A stretch of 64,000 nucleotides of DNA. Source: Mucilaginibacter gossypii (lineage in GTDB: Bacteria > Bacteroidota > Bacteroidia > Sphingobacteriales > Sphingobacteriaceae). A model generated the notes under the pieces. The model did no database searches, had not been told where the DNA came from, and was given only the letters and a program-made list of their open reading frames with translations. Positions 25,627-33,984 of the stretch are shown one piece after another. The DNA is taken from the NCBI RefSeq assembly GCF_900100945.1, contig NZ_FNCG01000015.1, positions 1 through 64,000 of the forward strand, in the 5' to 3' direction. Positions within the stretch are counted from its first letter, which is position 1. Every line of letters begins with the position of its first letter. The position numbers were made by a program, and so were the translations under genes.

Positions 25627-25665
25627 CCAGACTTACGAAGTTTTTGAAACTTCGTAAGTCTTCGA
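25627..25665. repeat. intergenic hairpin repeat, copy 1 (CCAGACTTACGAAG family)
   Basis: ACTTACGAAGTTT (25631-25643) and AAACTTCGTAAGT (25647-25659) form a perfect 13-base stem. The unit starts CCAGACTTACGAAG and a related unit is at 40750-40787. It lies between convergent genes and may act as a terminator, although no T-run follows closely. Confidence 0.7.
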
Positions 25666-25724
25666 AGGCCTCGCGTTAAAAATCTGTCAAATTTTCATAT
25701 TCAATACAACAGTAATCGATGAAT

Positions 25725-26747
25725 TTACGATACCGTAATCTCGCCTCTCAAATCCGTTTCCAGCCATTCTTTTACCTGCAAGGGATCATCGCTTTGGCCC
25801 AGCAGGTACATCATTTTGGTAACAGCTGATTCAAAGGTCATGTCATAGCCGTTGGCTACACCGATATCTTTGAGGTGTTTGCTGGTTTCGTAACGGCCGA
25901 GTTCAACCGTACCTACCTTACATTGCGAAATATCAAGGATCACCTTACCGCTGTCGATAGCGTTTTTAAGCAAATCGATAAACCAACTGTCGGTTGTGGT
26001 ATTACCGGCCCCGAAGGTTTCCATTACTATACCCCGCACGTCGGCGCTTAAAATGTTCTCAACCACTTTAGGGCTTATGCCCGGGTATAACTTCAATACG
26101 CCAACATCATTCACCAGGTTGTTGTGTACAATTAACGAGCTTTCGTCTTCTGGCAGTCTGATATCGTTCGCGCTAAAGCGTAAATGAACGCCCGATTCGG
26201 CCAATATAGGATAGTTTGGCGAGCGGAAGGCTTCAAACTTTGATGAATTATATTTAAAAGCCCTGTTACCACGGAACAGTTTATAATCAAAATAGATACA
26301 AACCTCGGGCACGCGGGCGCGGTCATTCTTTTTAGCTTTAGCTATTTCAATAGCCGTCATCAGGTTTTCCTTTGCATCAGTACGGATGGCGCTTATCGGC
26401 AATTGCGAGCCTGTGAAAATAATGGGCTTGCCTAAGTTTTCTAACATAAAACTTAATGCAGATGCGGTATATGCCATCGTATCCGAGCCGTGCAAAATCA
26501 CAAAACCATCATTATCATGATAGTTTGACTGGATCAAACCGGCCAGCTCGCTCCAGATTTCAGGGTTCATGTTTGATGAATCAATGATCTCATCAAACGA
26601 ATGTACTTTGATACGGCAGTTAAGCTTTTCAAGCTCGGGCACGTTATCCATTATTTGCTCAAAGTTGATAGGCTTGAGCACCTTTGTAACCGGATCACTC
26701 ATCATACCTATTGTCCCTCCGGTATAGATGATCAAAATTTGGCTCAT
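25725..26747 (-). CDS. ansA: type I L-asparaginase
   Basis: The 340-residue cytoplasmic enzyme hydrolyses asparagine to aspartate and ammonia. The two catalytic Thr motifs are present: YTGGTIGM at residues 8-15 and HGSDTMAYTASALSFML near residues 84-100, with Asp and Lys (RTDAKENL) following. It has no signal peptide, as expected for the low-affinity cytoplasmic type. It lies 37 bases downstream of the TatD gene on the same strand and is likely cotranscribed. Confidence 0.93.
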   Translation of the reverse strand: MSQILIIYTGGTIGMMSDPVTKVLKPINFEQIMDNVPELEKLNCRIKVHSFDEIIDSSNMNPEIWSELAGLIQSNYHDNDGFVILHGSDTMAYTASALSFMLENLGKPIIFTGSQLPISAIRTDAKENLMTAIEIAKAKKNDRARVPEVCIYFDYKLFRGNRAFKYNSSKFEAFRSPNYPILAESGVHLRFSANDIRLPEDESSLIVHNNLVNDVGVLKLYPGISPKVVENILSADVRGIVMETFGAGNTTTDSWFIDLLKNAIDSGKVILDISQCKVGTVELGRYETSKHLKDIGVANGYDMTFESAVTKMMYLLGQSDDPLQVKEWLETDLRGEITVS

Positions 26748-26784
26748 TAATTAAGTTTATGCTGTATATAAATATTAAACAATT

Positions 26785-27552
26785 TTAAATTCCGAATACA
26801 AGCCTGGAATTTTCGGTAGTGACCTCTGCCACTTTTTCAATGCTTGTTTGGTGAAGCTCCGCCACCTTTTGGGCTATATATACCAGGTACGAGCTTTCGT
26901 TAGGTTTACCCCTGAACGGAACAGGCGTAAGGTACGGAGAATCTGTTTCTAAAACGATATGTTTAAGGTCAATTTCCGGTATTACTTTATCAAGCCCAGA
27001 GTTTTTGTAGGTAACTACCCCACCTATGCCCAGGTAAAAATTAAGGTCGATCACTTTTTGGGCTTGCTCAACAGTACCTCCAAAACAATGAAAAATACCC
27101 CGTAACTTTTCATCCGCTTCCTGCTTCAGCACCTCATATACCTCATCAAATGCATCGCGACAGTGGATCACAATAGCCAGATCAAGGCTTTTGGCCCAGT
27201 TGATCTGTTTCACAAACGCATCTGCCTGTTCCTTTAAATGCGTTTTATCCCAATACAGGTCAATACCTATCTCGCCTATGGCATAGATCTTGTTTTGCTG
27301 ATGGGCATTCATGATGGCCGAAAGTTCTTCTTCCCAATTCTCCTTTACATCACAGGGGTGTAAGCCCAGCATCGGGTAGCAATATTGAGGATACTCATTC
27401 GCCAAACCATAAACCAGCGGAACGGAAGCCGCATCAACATTGGGTAAAAACAAACGGGTAATGTTATTATCGATACAACGCTGCATTAACGCCGCGCGTT
27501 TTTCAGGAATGGTTTCGTAGTATTGATGGGTGTGCGTGTCGGTTAAAACCAT
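26785..27552 (-). CDS. tatD: TatD-family metal-dependent hydrolase
   Basis: The 255-residue TIM-barrel hydrolase shows the family's metal ligands: TDTHTHQY at the N-terminus, GEIGIDLYW, VIHCRDAFDEV, GIFHCFGG and LETDSPYLTP. Members are 3'-5' nucleases or related phosphodiesterases. Length is normal. A TAnnTTTG promoter element (27564-27557) ends only four bases before the ATG, which suggests a leaderless mRNA. It is probably the first gene of an operon with asparaginase. Confidence 0.93.
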   Translation of the reverse strand: MVLTDTHTHQYYETIPEKRAALMQRCIDNNITRLFLPNVDAASVPLVYGLANEYPQYCYPMLGLHPCDVKENWEEELSAIMNAHQQNKIYAIGEIGIDLYWDKTHLKEQADAFVKQINWAKSLDLAIVIHCRDAFDEVYEVLKQEADEKLRGIFHCFGGTVEQAQKVIDLNFYLGIGGVVTYKNSGLDKVIPEIDLKHIVLETDSPYLTPVPFRGKPNESSYLVYIAQKVAELHQTSIEKVAEVTTENSRLVFGI

Positions 27553-27556
27553 GCTG

Positions 27557-27564
27557 CAAAAATA
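27557..27564 (-). promoter_or_regulatory. TAnnTTTG -7 element of tatD
   Basis: The minus strand reads TATTTTTG, a full match to the Bacteroidota -7 consensus, four bases before the start codon. The transcript would begin at or next to the ATG. Confidence 0.55.
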
Positions 27565-27643
27565 AACCTTGAATACTTAATAACGAATTTATAGCGGTAA
27601 AGTATCGATACTTTCAATTAATTACCTGACGACTACCAACAAA

Positions 27644-27670
27644 AAACCTCCCGCATTTGGCGGGAGGTTT
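27644..27670 (-). terminator. terminator of the Lys-tailed FKBP gene
   Basis: AAACCTCCCGC (27644-27654) pairs with GCGGGAGGTTT (27660-27670) around a five-base loop, just beyond the stop at 27677. The minus strand continues with T residues. Confidence 0.9.
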
Positions 27671-27676
27671 CTACTA

Positions 27677-28669
27677 TCAGTTCTTTTTAGCGGCCGGTTT
27701 CTTTGTGCCGGCTTTTTTTAGTGGAGCTTTACCAGCAGCCGGTTTCGGGGTAACCGCGACATGTTTGCCTGGTTTTACTTTTACCAGTTCGATATCGAAC
27801 ACCAATGTGCTGTATCCGGGGATTTCCGATCCGTAAGGACGTTCGCCGTAGGCAAGGTTTGAAGGGATGATAAATGTTGCTTTTGAACCTTCATTTAATA
27901 AAAGCAAACCTTCATCCCAACCTGATATTACCCTATGCTCGCCCAAAACAACGCTTATAGGCTCATACGGACGGCCAGGCTGTTGTATGCCTGCCGCTTT
28001 GGCGTTAGCTTCAATACTGGTATCAAACAGTTTCCCGTTAAGCAACTTTCCGGTATAATTTACCAGCACTGTATCGCCGTTAAGCGGCTTTCTTTTGGTT
28101 GTTGGGCTGGTTATCACGTATTTTAAGCCTGATGCTGTAGTAACAGGTTTAAGACCATGTGCCGTAATATAGCTTTCTCTGTCGGCTGTTTCAGCTTGTT
28201 TTAGTTTTTCAAGGCCCGCATTCCTTTCGGCAATGGCATCATTTAACGATTGAACTTTCTCTATCTTTAAAATAAAAGTAAGAAAGCTGCCTTTAGGTAA
28301 AAATGGCGGACGGGCTTCTTCATGACCAACAAATACCGAATCAGTTGGAATTTTAACCAAGGCACTGTCTTTTGCTGCAAGCAGCGGGAATATTTCCATC
28401 AAGTCGCCTACATTTTGCGAGGCCTGCACCTGGGCTTGTACGGGATGTCCTGCCTTATAACTACTGAACAGTACTGAATCTTTATCGGTTTTCTGGATAA
28501 AGTTAAAAGTAAGCACATCGTTGATCTTAGCTTTGTTGCCCGGGTTAGCAGTATAGATTTGGTAAAGCGCGCCTTTAGCGGTTTTCTGCAAACCAGCCGT
28601 TTGCGCACCTGCGTTTAAAGCAAGCGCAGAAAGCGCCGGCAATAAAAAAGAAAAAATATGTTTTTTCAT
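27677..28669 (-). CDS. exported FKBP-type peptidyl-prolyl isomerase (two-domain)
   Basis: The 330-residue protein has a cleavable signal peptide (ending near NAGAQ). It has a degenerate N-terminal FKBP-like domain (about 30-135) and a canonical C-terminal FKBP domain (about 170-300) with GDTVLVNYTGKLLNGKLFDTS, VISGWDEGLLLLNEG and IPSNLAYGERPYG. The C-terminal tail is Lys/Ala/Pro-rich. It should assist folding of envelope proteins. It is a paralogue of the next gene upstream, and a terminator hairpin separates them, so it probably has its own promoter. Confidence 0.9.
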   Translation of the reverse strand: MKKHIFSFLLPALSALALNAGAQTAGLQKTAKGALYQIYTANPGNKAKINDVLTFNFIQKTDKDSVLFSSYKAGHPVQAQVQASQNVGDLMEIFPLLAAKDSALVKIPTDSVFVGHEEARPPFLPKGSFLTFILKIEKVQSLNDAIAERNAGLEKLKQAETADRESYITAHGLKPVTTASGLKYVITSPTTKRKPLNGDTVLVNYTGKLLNGKLFDTSIEANAKAAGIQQPGRPYEPISVVLGEHRVISGWDEGLLLLNEGSKATFIIPSNLAYGERPYGSEIPGYSTLVFDIELVKVKPGKHVAVTPKPAAGKAPLKKAGTKKPAAKKN

Positions 28670-28680
28670 AAGTTATAAAT

Positions 28681-28713
28681 AAAAAAGCCTTTCCTGCTTT
28701 GAGCAGGAAAGGC
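28681..28713 (-). terminator. terminator between the paired FKBP genes
   Basis: GCCTTTCCTGC (28687-28697) pairs with GCAGGAAAGGC (28703-28713). On the minus strand the stem is followed by six T residues. Confidence 0.9.
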
Positions 28714-28730
28714 CTTGTAAAACATAATAA

Positions 28731-29708
28731 TTATTTCGTTGTCGGAGTTGGCATTTGCATTTGCGGCATAACCGGTTTTGGTGCATTTGGATTTGGGTGG
28801 ACAATATTTACCAGCTCAACTTCAAACACAAGCGGCGTATAAGGTTGCATTTGCTGACTTCCCTGATCGCCATAACCTAATGATGATGGAATAACCAACA
28901 TCGCTTTAGTCCCTTTATTAAATAATTGAAAAGCTTCGTCCCAGCCTTTGATCACCTTACCTTCACCCACCGGAATACGGATTGGCTGATAAGGGTTCAT
29001 CGGGTTGATCTGCATCTTTTCTTTTACAGCTACAGCTTTAACACTTGTTTCCAAAACTTTGCCAGTAACAAGCCTTAAAGTATAATTAATTACAGCTGTA
29101 TCACCTACTGCTACGTTAGCACCACTGCCAGGTGTAGTAACTGCATAATTTAAGCCTGATGCAGTTTTTACAAATTTCAGGTCTTTATGTGCATCCAGGT
29201 AACCCTGGATCTTAGCAGGCTCTTTACCTTTAAGGGCGTCGGTTTGACCTTTCATGTATTGGGTAACGCGATCACGGAAAACTTGCTCGGTAAGTGCGCC
29301 TTTAGCAACTACCTTTTCAATTTTAATAGTATAAACCAGGTATTTACCTTTGAAGCCCGGCGGGCGTTGCTGACCGCCTTTAAATACCGAATCGGCAGCT
29401 ATTTTAAATGTGGCGCTATCACCTTCGCCCAATAATGCTAAGCCAGAAACAATATCACCTTTGGTTTGAGGTTTAGGCATCAGCGTTGGTATAGGCTGGC
29501 CGTTATCATAAGAATTATTGATAATTGAATCCTTATCGGTTTTGAGGATCATGTTCAGTGTCAAAAAGTCACCTTCCTTAACTTTAGGATTGCCTTTTGA
29601 GGTGTGGATATTATAAAGCAAGCCGCCTTCGCCCTGCTTAAACCCACCGTTACAACTTGCAAATCCAATAGCCGCAAGTGACAGAAACATCAGTTTTCTT
29701 TTCATCAT
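28731..29708 (-). CDS. FKBP-type peptidyl-prolyl isomerase lipoprotein
   Basis: The 325-residue protein has a lipobox Cys at about residue 19 (FASCNGG). It shares the two-domain layout of its neighbour: a degenerate FKBP-like N-terminal part and a C-terminal FKBP domain with VAVGDTAVINYTLRL, VIKGWDEAFQLFNKG and IPSSLGYGDQG. The C-terminus is Pro/Met-rich. Lipidation suggests membrane anchoring on the periplasmic side, in contrast to its soluble paralogue. It starts 7 bases after the NrnA stop, so the two share a transcript. Confidence 0.9.
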   Translation of the reverse strand: MMKRKLMFLSLAAIGFASCNGGFKQGEGGLLYNIHTSKGNPKVKEGDFLTLNMILKTDKDSIINNSYDNGQPIPTLMPKPQTKGDIVSGLALLGEGDSATFKIAADSVFKGGQQRPPGFKGKYLVYTIKIEKVVAKGALTEQVFRDRVTQYMKGQTDALKGKEPAKIQGYLDAHKDLKFVKTASGLNYAVTTPGSGANVAVGDTAVINYTLRLVTGKVLETSVKAVAVKEKMQINPMNPYQPIRIPVGEGKVIKGWDEAFQLFNKGTKAMLVIPSSLGYGDQGSQQMQPYTPLVFEVELVNIVHPNPNAPKPVMPQMQMPTPTTK

Positions 29709-29715
29709 TACTTTT

Positions 29716-30726
29716 TTACTGTATTAATAGTTTTTTATATTCGGGTAAAATTTGTTTAAATTGTTGTATAACCTGTTCAAGGCTACCCTCGGAATGGCCG
29801 CCGGCTGCATTGCGGTGACCGCCGCCATTGAAGTATTTTTTGCAAATCTCGTTGGCCGGGAACTCGCCTTTTGAGCGTAATGAAAGTTTCACCCTGTCGC
29901 TTCGTTCAACTATGAAAGCAGCCAAACGGATGCTTGCCATCGATAATGCATAATTTACCACACCTTCCGTGTCGCCTGTTTCAACATCAAAGCGTTCCAG
30001 GTCATGTTTGTTAACTGCAATTATAGCTGTATTAAACTCAGGCAATACCTCCAGGCAATTAGCCAGGCAATGACCTAAAAAGCGCAGCCTGTTTTCAGAT
30101 GCGCTATTATACACCAGCTCATGAATGCGCCAGTTAACCGCACCGGCATCTATCAAATCGGCAACTATGCGGTGAACTCCGGATGTAGTGTTGGGAAGCC
30201 TGAATGAAGCCGAATCGGTCATGATGCCTGTATAAAGACAGGTTGCCACATTTTTATTTACAAGTTCTTTGTGGTGAAGCTGGTTTACTATAAAATCATA
30301 CACTAACTGCGCGGTAGCACAGGCATTGATATCCCAGTGCCTGTAATCGTCAAAATCGGCAGGCTCCAGGTGATGATCGATCATGATCTTATAGGCATTA
30401 CTCTCGCCAACCAGCTCGCCCATATCATTGATACGGCTCAGCGCATTAAAGTCGAGGCAAAATATAAGTTTCGCATCTGCTATCAGGGCGGCAGCTTCTT
30501 CGCGGTGCTCGGTATAAATAATAACATTCTCGTTACCCGGCAGCCAGCTTAAAAAGTCAGGATAATCTGTAGGGGCAATAACCCTGGCATGATGGCCCTG
30601 CTGTATCAAATAATTATATAAGCCTAATGACGACCCCATAGCATCACCATCGGGTTTATGATGGGTAGTGATCACTATTTTTTGAGGTTTCGTTAAAAGG
30701 TCAGTAAGCGAAGCTAAATCTAACAT
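29716..30726 (-). CDS. nrnA: DHH/DHHA1 phosphoesterase (NrnA-like oligoribonuclease / pAp phosphatase)
   Basis: The enzyme degrades short oligoribonucleotides and dephosphorylates 3'-phosphoadenosine 5'-phosphate. I use the ATG at 30726; a TTG one codon earlier is possible. DHH motifs are visible: HHKPDGDAMGSSLG (about 20-34), FCLDFNA, IDHHLEP (the DHH triad, about 136-142), MTDSASF, and the C-terminal DHHA1 glycine motif GGGHRNAAGG. Length (336) is typical. It is first in an operon with the lipoprotein FKBP. A TAGCTTTG promoter element lies at 30755-30748. Confidence 0.93.
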   Translation of the reverse strand: MLDLASLTDLLTKPQKIVITTHHKPDGDAMGSSLGLYNYLIQQGHHARVIAPTDYPDFLSWLPGNENVIIYTEHREEAAALIADAKLIFCLDFNALSRINDMGELVGESNAYKIMIDHHLEPADFDDYRHWDINACATAQLVYDFIVNQLHHKELVNKNVATCLYTGIMTDSASFRLPNTTSGVHRIVADLIDAGAVNWRIHELVYNSASENRLRFLGHCLANCLEVLPEFNTAIIAVNKHDLERFDVETGDTEGVVNYALSMASIRLAAFIVERSDRVKLSLRSKGEFPANEICKKYFNGGGHRNAAGGHSEGSLEQVIQQFKQILPEYKKLLIQ

Positions 30727-30747
30727 CAATTCTTAAAAAAAGAGTTG

Positions 30748-30755
30748 CAAAGCTA
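30748..30755 (-). promoter_or_regulatory. TAnnTTTG -7 element of nrnA
   Basis: The minus strand reads TAGCTTTG, 21 bases before the ATG, matching the Bacteroidota -7 consensus. Confidence 0.5.
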
Positions 30756-30832
30756 AATAAATAAATGAAATACAAACCATCTAATTTAATTCAAAAAGCT
30801 TTATCTTACAGTTACAAAAGCCTATTTTTGCC

Positions 30833-30840
30833 GCAAATTT
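30833..30840 (+). promoter_or_regulatory. TAnnTTTG -7 element of ndk
   Basis: TATTTTTG matches the Bacteroidota -7 consensus and lies 97 bases upstream of the ndk start, implying a leader of roughly 90 bases with no clear structure. Confidence 0.5.
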
Positions 30841-30937
30841 TAAATGTTATCATAAGCATCAGTAAGCTTATGTTTTAAAACCAACGTAACAAAGGCATTT
30901 AATCTATTAATAACCCAAAAAAGAAACAATTATTTCA

Positions 30938-31357
30938 ATGAAAAACAACAGAACATTTACCATGATAAAGCCTGATGCCGTTGCAGACGGGCATATCGGT
31001 GCTATTTTAGACATTATAACCAAAAACGGCTTTAAAATTGTGGCGCTTAAATACACTAAATTATCTGCCGAAAAAGCGGGCCAGTTTTATGAAGTGCACA
31101 AAGAACGCCCTTTTTATAACGGATTAGTTGAGTTTATGTCATCGGGCCCTATTGTAGCAGCTATTCTTGAAAAAGACAACGCTATTGCCGAATTCCGTAA
31201 ACTGATCGGGGCCACTAACCCGGCCGATGCCGCCGAAGGTACCATCCGTAACCTGTATGCAAGATCAATTGGTGAAAATGCCGTTCATGGCTCAGACTCT
31301 GACGAGAATGCCGACATTGAAGGAAACTTCTTTTTCTCGGCTTTTGAAAGGTTTTAA
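30938..31357 (+). CDS. ndk: nucleoside diphosphate kinase
   Basis: The 139-residue enzyme transfers gamma-phosphate between nucleoside di- and triphosphates. It is full length, with TMIKPDAV at 8-15, NGLVEFMSSGP, and the phospho-His at 117 in NAVHGSDS. It stands alone, divergent from nrnA, and ends in a clear terminator. Confidence 0.97.
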   Translation: MKNNRTFTMIKPDAVADGHIGAILDIITKNGFKIVALKYTKLSAEKAGQFYEVHKERPFYNGLVEFMSSGPIVAAILEKDNAIAEFRKLIGATNPADAAEGTIRNLYARSIGENAVHGSDSDENADIEGNFFFSAFERF

Positions 31358-31366
31358 GTAACCTAT

Positions 31367-31411
31367 TTCGGGTGTAATTATATAAACCAAAAGTTACACC
31401 CGAATTTTTTA
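31367..31411 (+). terminator. ndk terminator
   Basis: TTCGGGTGTAA (31367-31377) pairs with TTACACCCGAA (31394-31404), followed by TTTTTT. Confidence 0.88.
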
Positions 31412-31506
31412 CGTTTTTTTTGTAATTATGGTTACGTTTTTTGTAACTTTACATTATCCACCTAAACAATATTACATAATTTAATCAACCAATAATATCA
31501 CAAAAC

Positions 31507-31704
31507 ATGAAACCATTATTCAAATACATCTTTTACGTACTTATACTGGTGATGTTGGTTATTGGATCGCTAATGCTTTACAGAACACACCCCGAAGCCC
31601 AGCTTGCGCTTACCATTCCCGGCCTGTTCATTCTTGCTTATTCAAAGCTTACGGATGATATCAAATTAAAGCATAACAGCTTACGTATGCTTAGAGGAAG
31701 ATAA
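31507..31704 (+). CDS. small membrane protein, 65 residues
   Basis: I do not recognise the family. The protein has two hydrophobic stretches (about residues 5-23 and 32-46, the second ending in FILAYSKL) and a basic tail (LKHNSLRMLRGR). Good codon use and a well-placed start after an AT-rich leader support it as real. Its 3' end overlaps the convergent dciA-like gene by 14 bases. Upstream, TTACGTTTTTT...GTAA occurs twice (31410-31447), which may be promoter sequence. Confidence 0.65.
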   Translation: MKPLFKYIFYVLILVMLVIGSLMLYRTHPEAQLALTIPGLFILAYSKLTDDIKLKHNSLRMLRGR

Positions 31705-31984
31705 TTTCCTCAACAAGCACACTTTTAGCTTCGTTATTAATCTTTTCAATTATCTGGCTGCGCATCAGCATCAATTCATTTTTTATTACTGATGATTCTA
31801 TCCGCAGAAATAATTTCTTATCGCGCACAAATAACTCTTTGGTGCGATTGGCTACTGATTTGCCTACCAGGTCGGGCCAGGCAGTAATAACACCGGTTTC
31901 GTCAAAACGCCGCTTAATCTTATATACATTAAGCATTTGCTCAATAGCTTCTTTCAGTGTTTTGTCGTTGGTTTTACGCATCAA
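31691..31984 (-). CDS. dciA: DUF721 / DciA-like protein
   Basis: The 97-residue protein belongs to the DUF721 family, whose DciA members load or regulate the replicative helicase in bacteria lacking DnaC. Visible features are KEAIEQMLNVYKIKRRFDE, the conserved WPDLVGKSVANRT and LFLRIESSVIKNELMLMRSQI. It overlaps the end of recF by 11 bases, the usual Bacteroidota arrangement, and so is translated from the same mRNA. Confidence 0.85.
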   Translation of the reverse strand: MMRKTNDKTLKEAIEQMLNVYKIKRRFDETGVITAWPDLVGKSVANRTKELFVRDKKLFLRIESSVIKNELMLMRSQIIEKINNEAKSVLVEEIIFL

Positions 31985-33074
31985 TCGCTCCTCCTTTTAC
32001 TTTAAATAGTTTAACAGGTATCCCTATTTTATTAAAAACGGTTTCAACCCGCTCAACCCCGGTATCGGTTATAAAAACCTGGCCAAAATCATTGTTCGAT
32101 ACCATCTGCATTAATTTGGTAATCCGGCCGTCATCAAGCTTGTCAAAAATATCATCAAGCAAAAGCAAGGGTTTAAATCCTTTTTGCTGATATAAAAAAG
32201 TATATTGTGCAAGCTTGAGTGCAATTAAAAATGACTTTTGTTGCCCCTGCGATCCAAACTTTTTCATGGCCATACCATGGATATTGAATTGCAGATCATC
32301 TTTATGAATACCCGCTGTGGTACGCTCCAACGCCCTGTCACGGTCAAAACTCTTTTTTAATAAACTATCGAAATCATCGGCAAGCAGTTGCGATTCATAC
32401 ACGAGGTCAACATGCTCGACATTATCGCTCAAAAAACTGTAATGCTTATTAAATATAGTAACAAAACCCTCCATAAAGGCCCGGCGCCTTTCAAAAATAC
32501 GATTGCCCGAAGCGTTCAATTGCTCATCAATCACTTCAAATAAGCCGGCATCATATCGCCCTGTATCCGCTACCTGTTTTAAAAGCGCGTTACGATTGGT
32601 AAGGATTTTATTATAGGTGATCAACTCATCTAAATAATGGTTATCTGTTTGCGATATCACATTATCAATAAACTTGCGGCGTTCTTCGCTCCCTTCGGTT
32701 ATGATACTGGTATCATTTGGTGATATCATTACAAGCGGTAACAATCCGATATGATCGGCCAGGCGCTGGTAATCTTTTTTATTGCGCTTAAACTGTTTCT
32801 TTTGATTGCGCTTTACAGAGCAGGCAACAGCTTCGGGCTGATTGTTTTTATTAAAGACGCCGGTGATGATAAAAAAATCGGCACCCTGCTTAATCTGCTG
32901 GCTGTCTATCGGGTTAAAATAGCTTTTGCATAAGGACAGGTAATGAATAGCATCAAGCAAATTGGTTTTGCCGGCGCCATTATTACCTGTAAAAGCGTTA
33001 ACCCCCTCGCTGAAAACCAGTTCGGCCTCATCGTAATTTTTAAAGTTAATAACTGACAGCTGTTGCAGGTGCAT
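31974..33074 (-). CDS. recF: DNA replication and repair protein RecF
   Basis: The 366-residue SMC-like ATPase loads RecA at gapped DNA with RecO and RecR. Walker A is GNNGAGKTN (about 31-39), the signature motif is FGSQGQQKSFLIALKL (about 276-291), and Walker B is LLLLDDIFDKLD (about 306-317). Length is normal. Its TAACTTTG promoter element (33089-33082) ends seven bases before the ATG, so the transcript is probably leaderless. It is followed by the overlapping DciA-like gene. Confidence 0.96.
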   Translation of the reverse strand: MHLQQLSVINFKNYDEAELVFSEGVNAFTGNNGAGKTNLLDAIHYLSLCKSYFNPIDSQQIKQGADFFIITGVFNKNNQPEAVACSVKRNQKKQFKRNKKDYQRLADHIGLLPLVMISPNDTSIITEGSEERRKFIDNVISQTDNHYLDELITYNKILTNRNALLKQVADTGRYDAGLFEVIDEQLNASGNRIFERRRAFMEGFVTIFNKHYSFLSDNVEHVDLVYESQLLADDFDSLLKKSFDRDRALERTTAGIHKDDLQFNIHGMAMKKFGSQGQQKSFLIALKLAQYTFLYQQKGFKPLLLLDDIFDKLDDGRITKLMQMVSNNDFGQVFITDTGVERVETVFNKIGIPVKLFKVKGGAIDA

Positions 33075-33081
33075 GAGATGG

Positions 33082-33089
33082 CAAAGTTA
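33082..33089 (-). promoter_or_regulatory. TAnnTTTG -7 element of recF
   Basis: The minus strand reads TAACTTTG, seven bases before the start codon, an exact consensus match. Confidence 0.55.
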
Positions 33090-33107
33090 ATGTTTTTTGG
33101 TGAGTGG

Positions 33108-33220
33108 TTGATGGTTCATGGTTGATAGGCCATAGTCATTTATAAACAAAATTGCTCTTCCCTAAATCCTGAAAACTACAAACCCAAGACCATGAACCAT
33201 AAACTATCAACTATGAACTA
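33108..33220. repeat. word-shuffled inverted repeat (GATGGTTCATGG family)
   Basis: ATGGTTCATGGT (33111-33122) is exactly complementary to ACCATGAACCAT (33189-33200), and GTTGATAG (33121-33128) to CTATCAAC (33204-33211). The second pair is in the wrong order for one simple stem, so the arms are reshuffled copies of the same words. The region lies between recF and the divergent TPR gene. Confidence 0.7.
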
Positions 33221-33272
33221 CCCCTCGTTAAAGATTTAATACAAAAGGTATTGCCAGTAAATTTGAAAACCG

Positions 33273-33280
33273 TATTTTTG
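33273..33280 (+). promoter_or_regulatory. TAnnTTTG -7 element of the TPR gene
   Basis: TATTTTTG matches the consensus and lies 22 bases upstream of the ATG at 33303. Confidence 0.5.
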
Positions 33281-33302
33281 CAAACTTAATTTTAGAACAA
33301 CA

Positions 33303-33980
33303 ATGTCAAAAACCCAGGCGAACACCAAAGTTGCAGCACCAGAAAACAATTTTGGTCAGAGTGGCAAATTTGTACGCGAGAACCAGAAAAGCTTACTATT
33401 TATTGTAGGGGCCATTATTGCCCTTATTGCTATCTATTTCATTTACATTAAATTATACTTAGGTCCACGTGAAGTTACTGCCGCTAACCAAATGTACAAA
33501 GCGCAGGATTTTTGGCAGCAAAAAAACTGGGACAAAGCCATTAAAGGCGATGCCGGCTTCCCTGGTTTTGAAAAGATCATCAGCGATTACAGCAATACCA
33601 AAGCTGCTAACCTTGCTTATTTTTACCTGGGCACTGCTTATTTAAATAAAGGTGACTACCGTAAAGCTATTGATAACCTAACCAATTACCGCGGTGACGA
33701 CAACATGGTAGCAGCCGAAGCTTTTGGTAGCACAGGCGACGCATATGTTGAACTGAAAGATTACGAAAAAGCAGAAACTTACTTCAGCAAAGCTGCTGAT
33801 AAAGCAAAGAATAAATTTTTATCGCCGCTTTATCTTAAAAAGTTAGGTTTAACTTATGAAGCTCAAAAAAACAGTAAAGAAGCTGCTGAAGCTTATAAAA
33901 GAATAAAAACTGAATATCCTGAAAGCGCTGAAGCTCAAAATATCGACGAGTATATAGCCCGCGCCGAAGCGAAACAATAA
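33303..33980 (+). CDS. membrane-anchored tetratricopeptide repeat protein
   Basis: The 225-residue protein has a cytoplasmic Lys-rich N-terminus, one membrane helix (about residues 33-51, LLFIVGAIIALIAIYFIYI) and three or four TPR units from about residue 95 (LAYFYLGTAYLNKGDYRKAID, AFGSTGDAYVELKDYEKAE, LYLKKLGLTYEAQKN, AAEAYKRI). TPR proteins serve as scaffolds; the partner is unknown. It resembles YfgM-type ancillary proteins of the envelope in layout. It precedes ribH on the same strand, with a repeat-filled gap of 166 bases. Confidence 0.8.
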   Translation: MSKTQANTKVAAPENNFGQSGKFVRENQKSLLFIVGAIIALIAIYFIYIKLYLGPREVTAANQMYKAQDFWQQKNWDKAIKGDAGFPGFEKIISDYSNTKAANLAYFYLGTAYLNKGDYRKAIDNLTNYRGDDNMVAAEAFGSTGDAYVELKDYEKAETYFSKAADKAKNKFLSPLYLKKLGLTYEAQKNSKEAAEAYKRIKTEYPESAEAQNIDEYIARAEAKQ

Positions 33981-33984
33981 TTTT

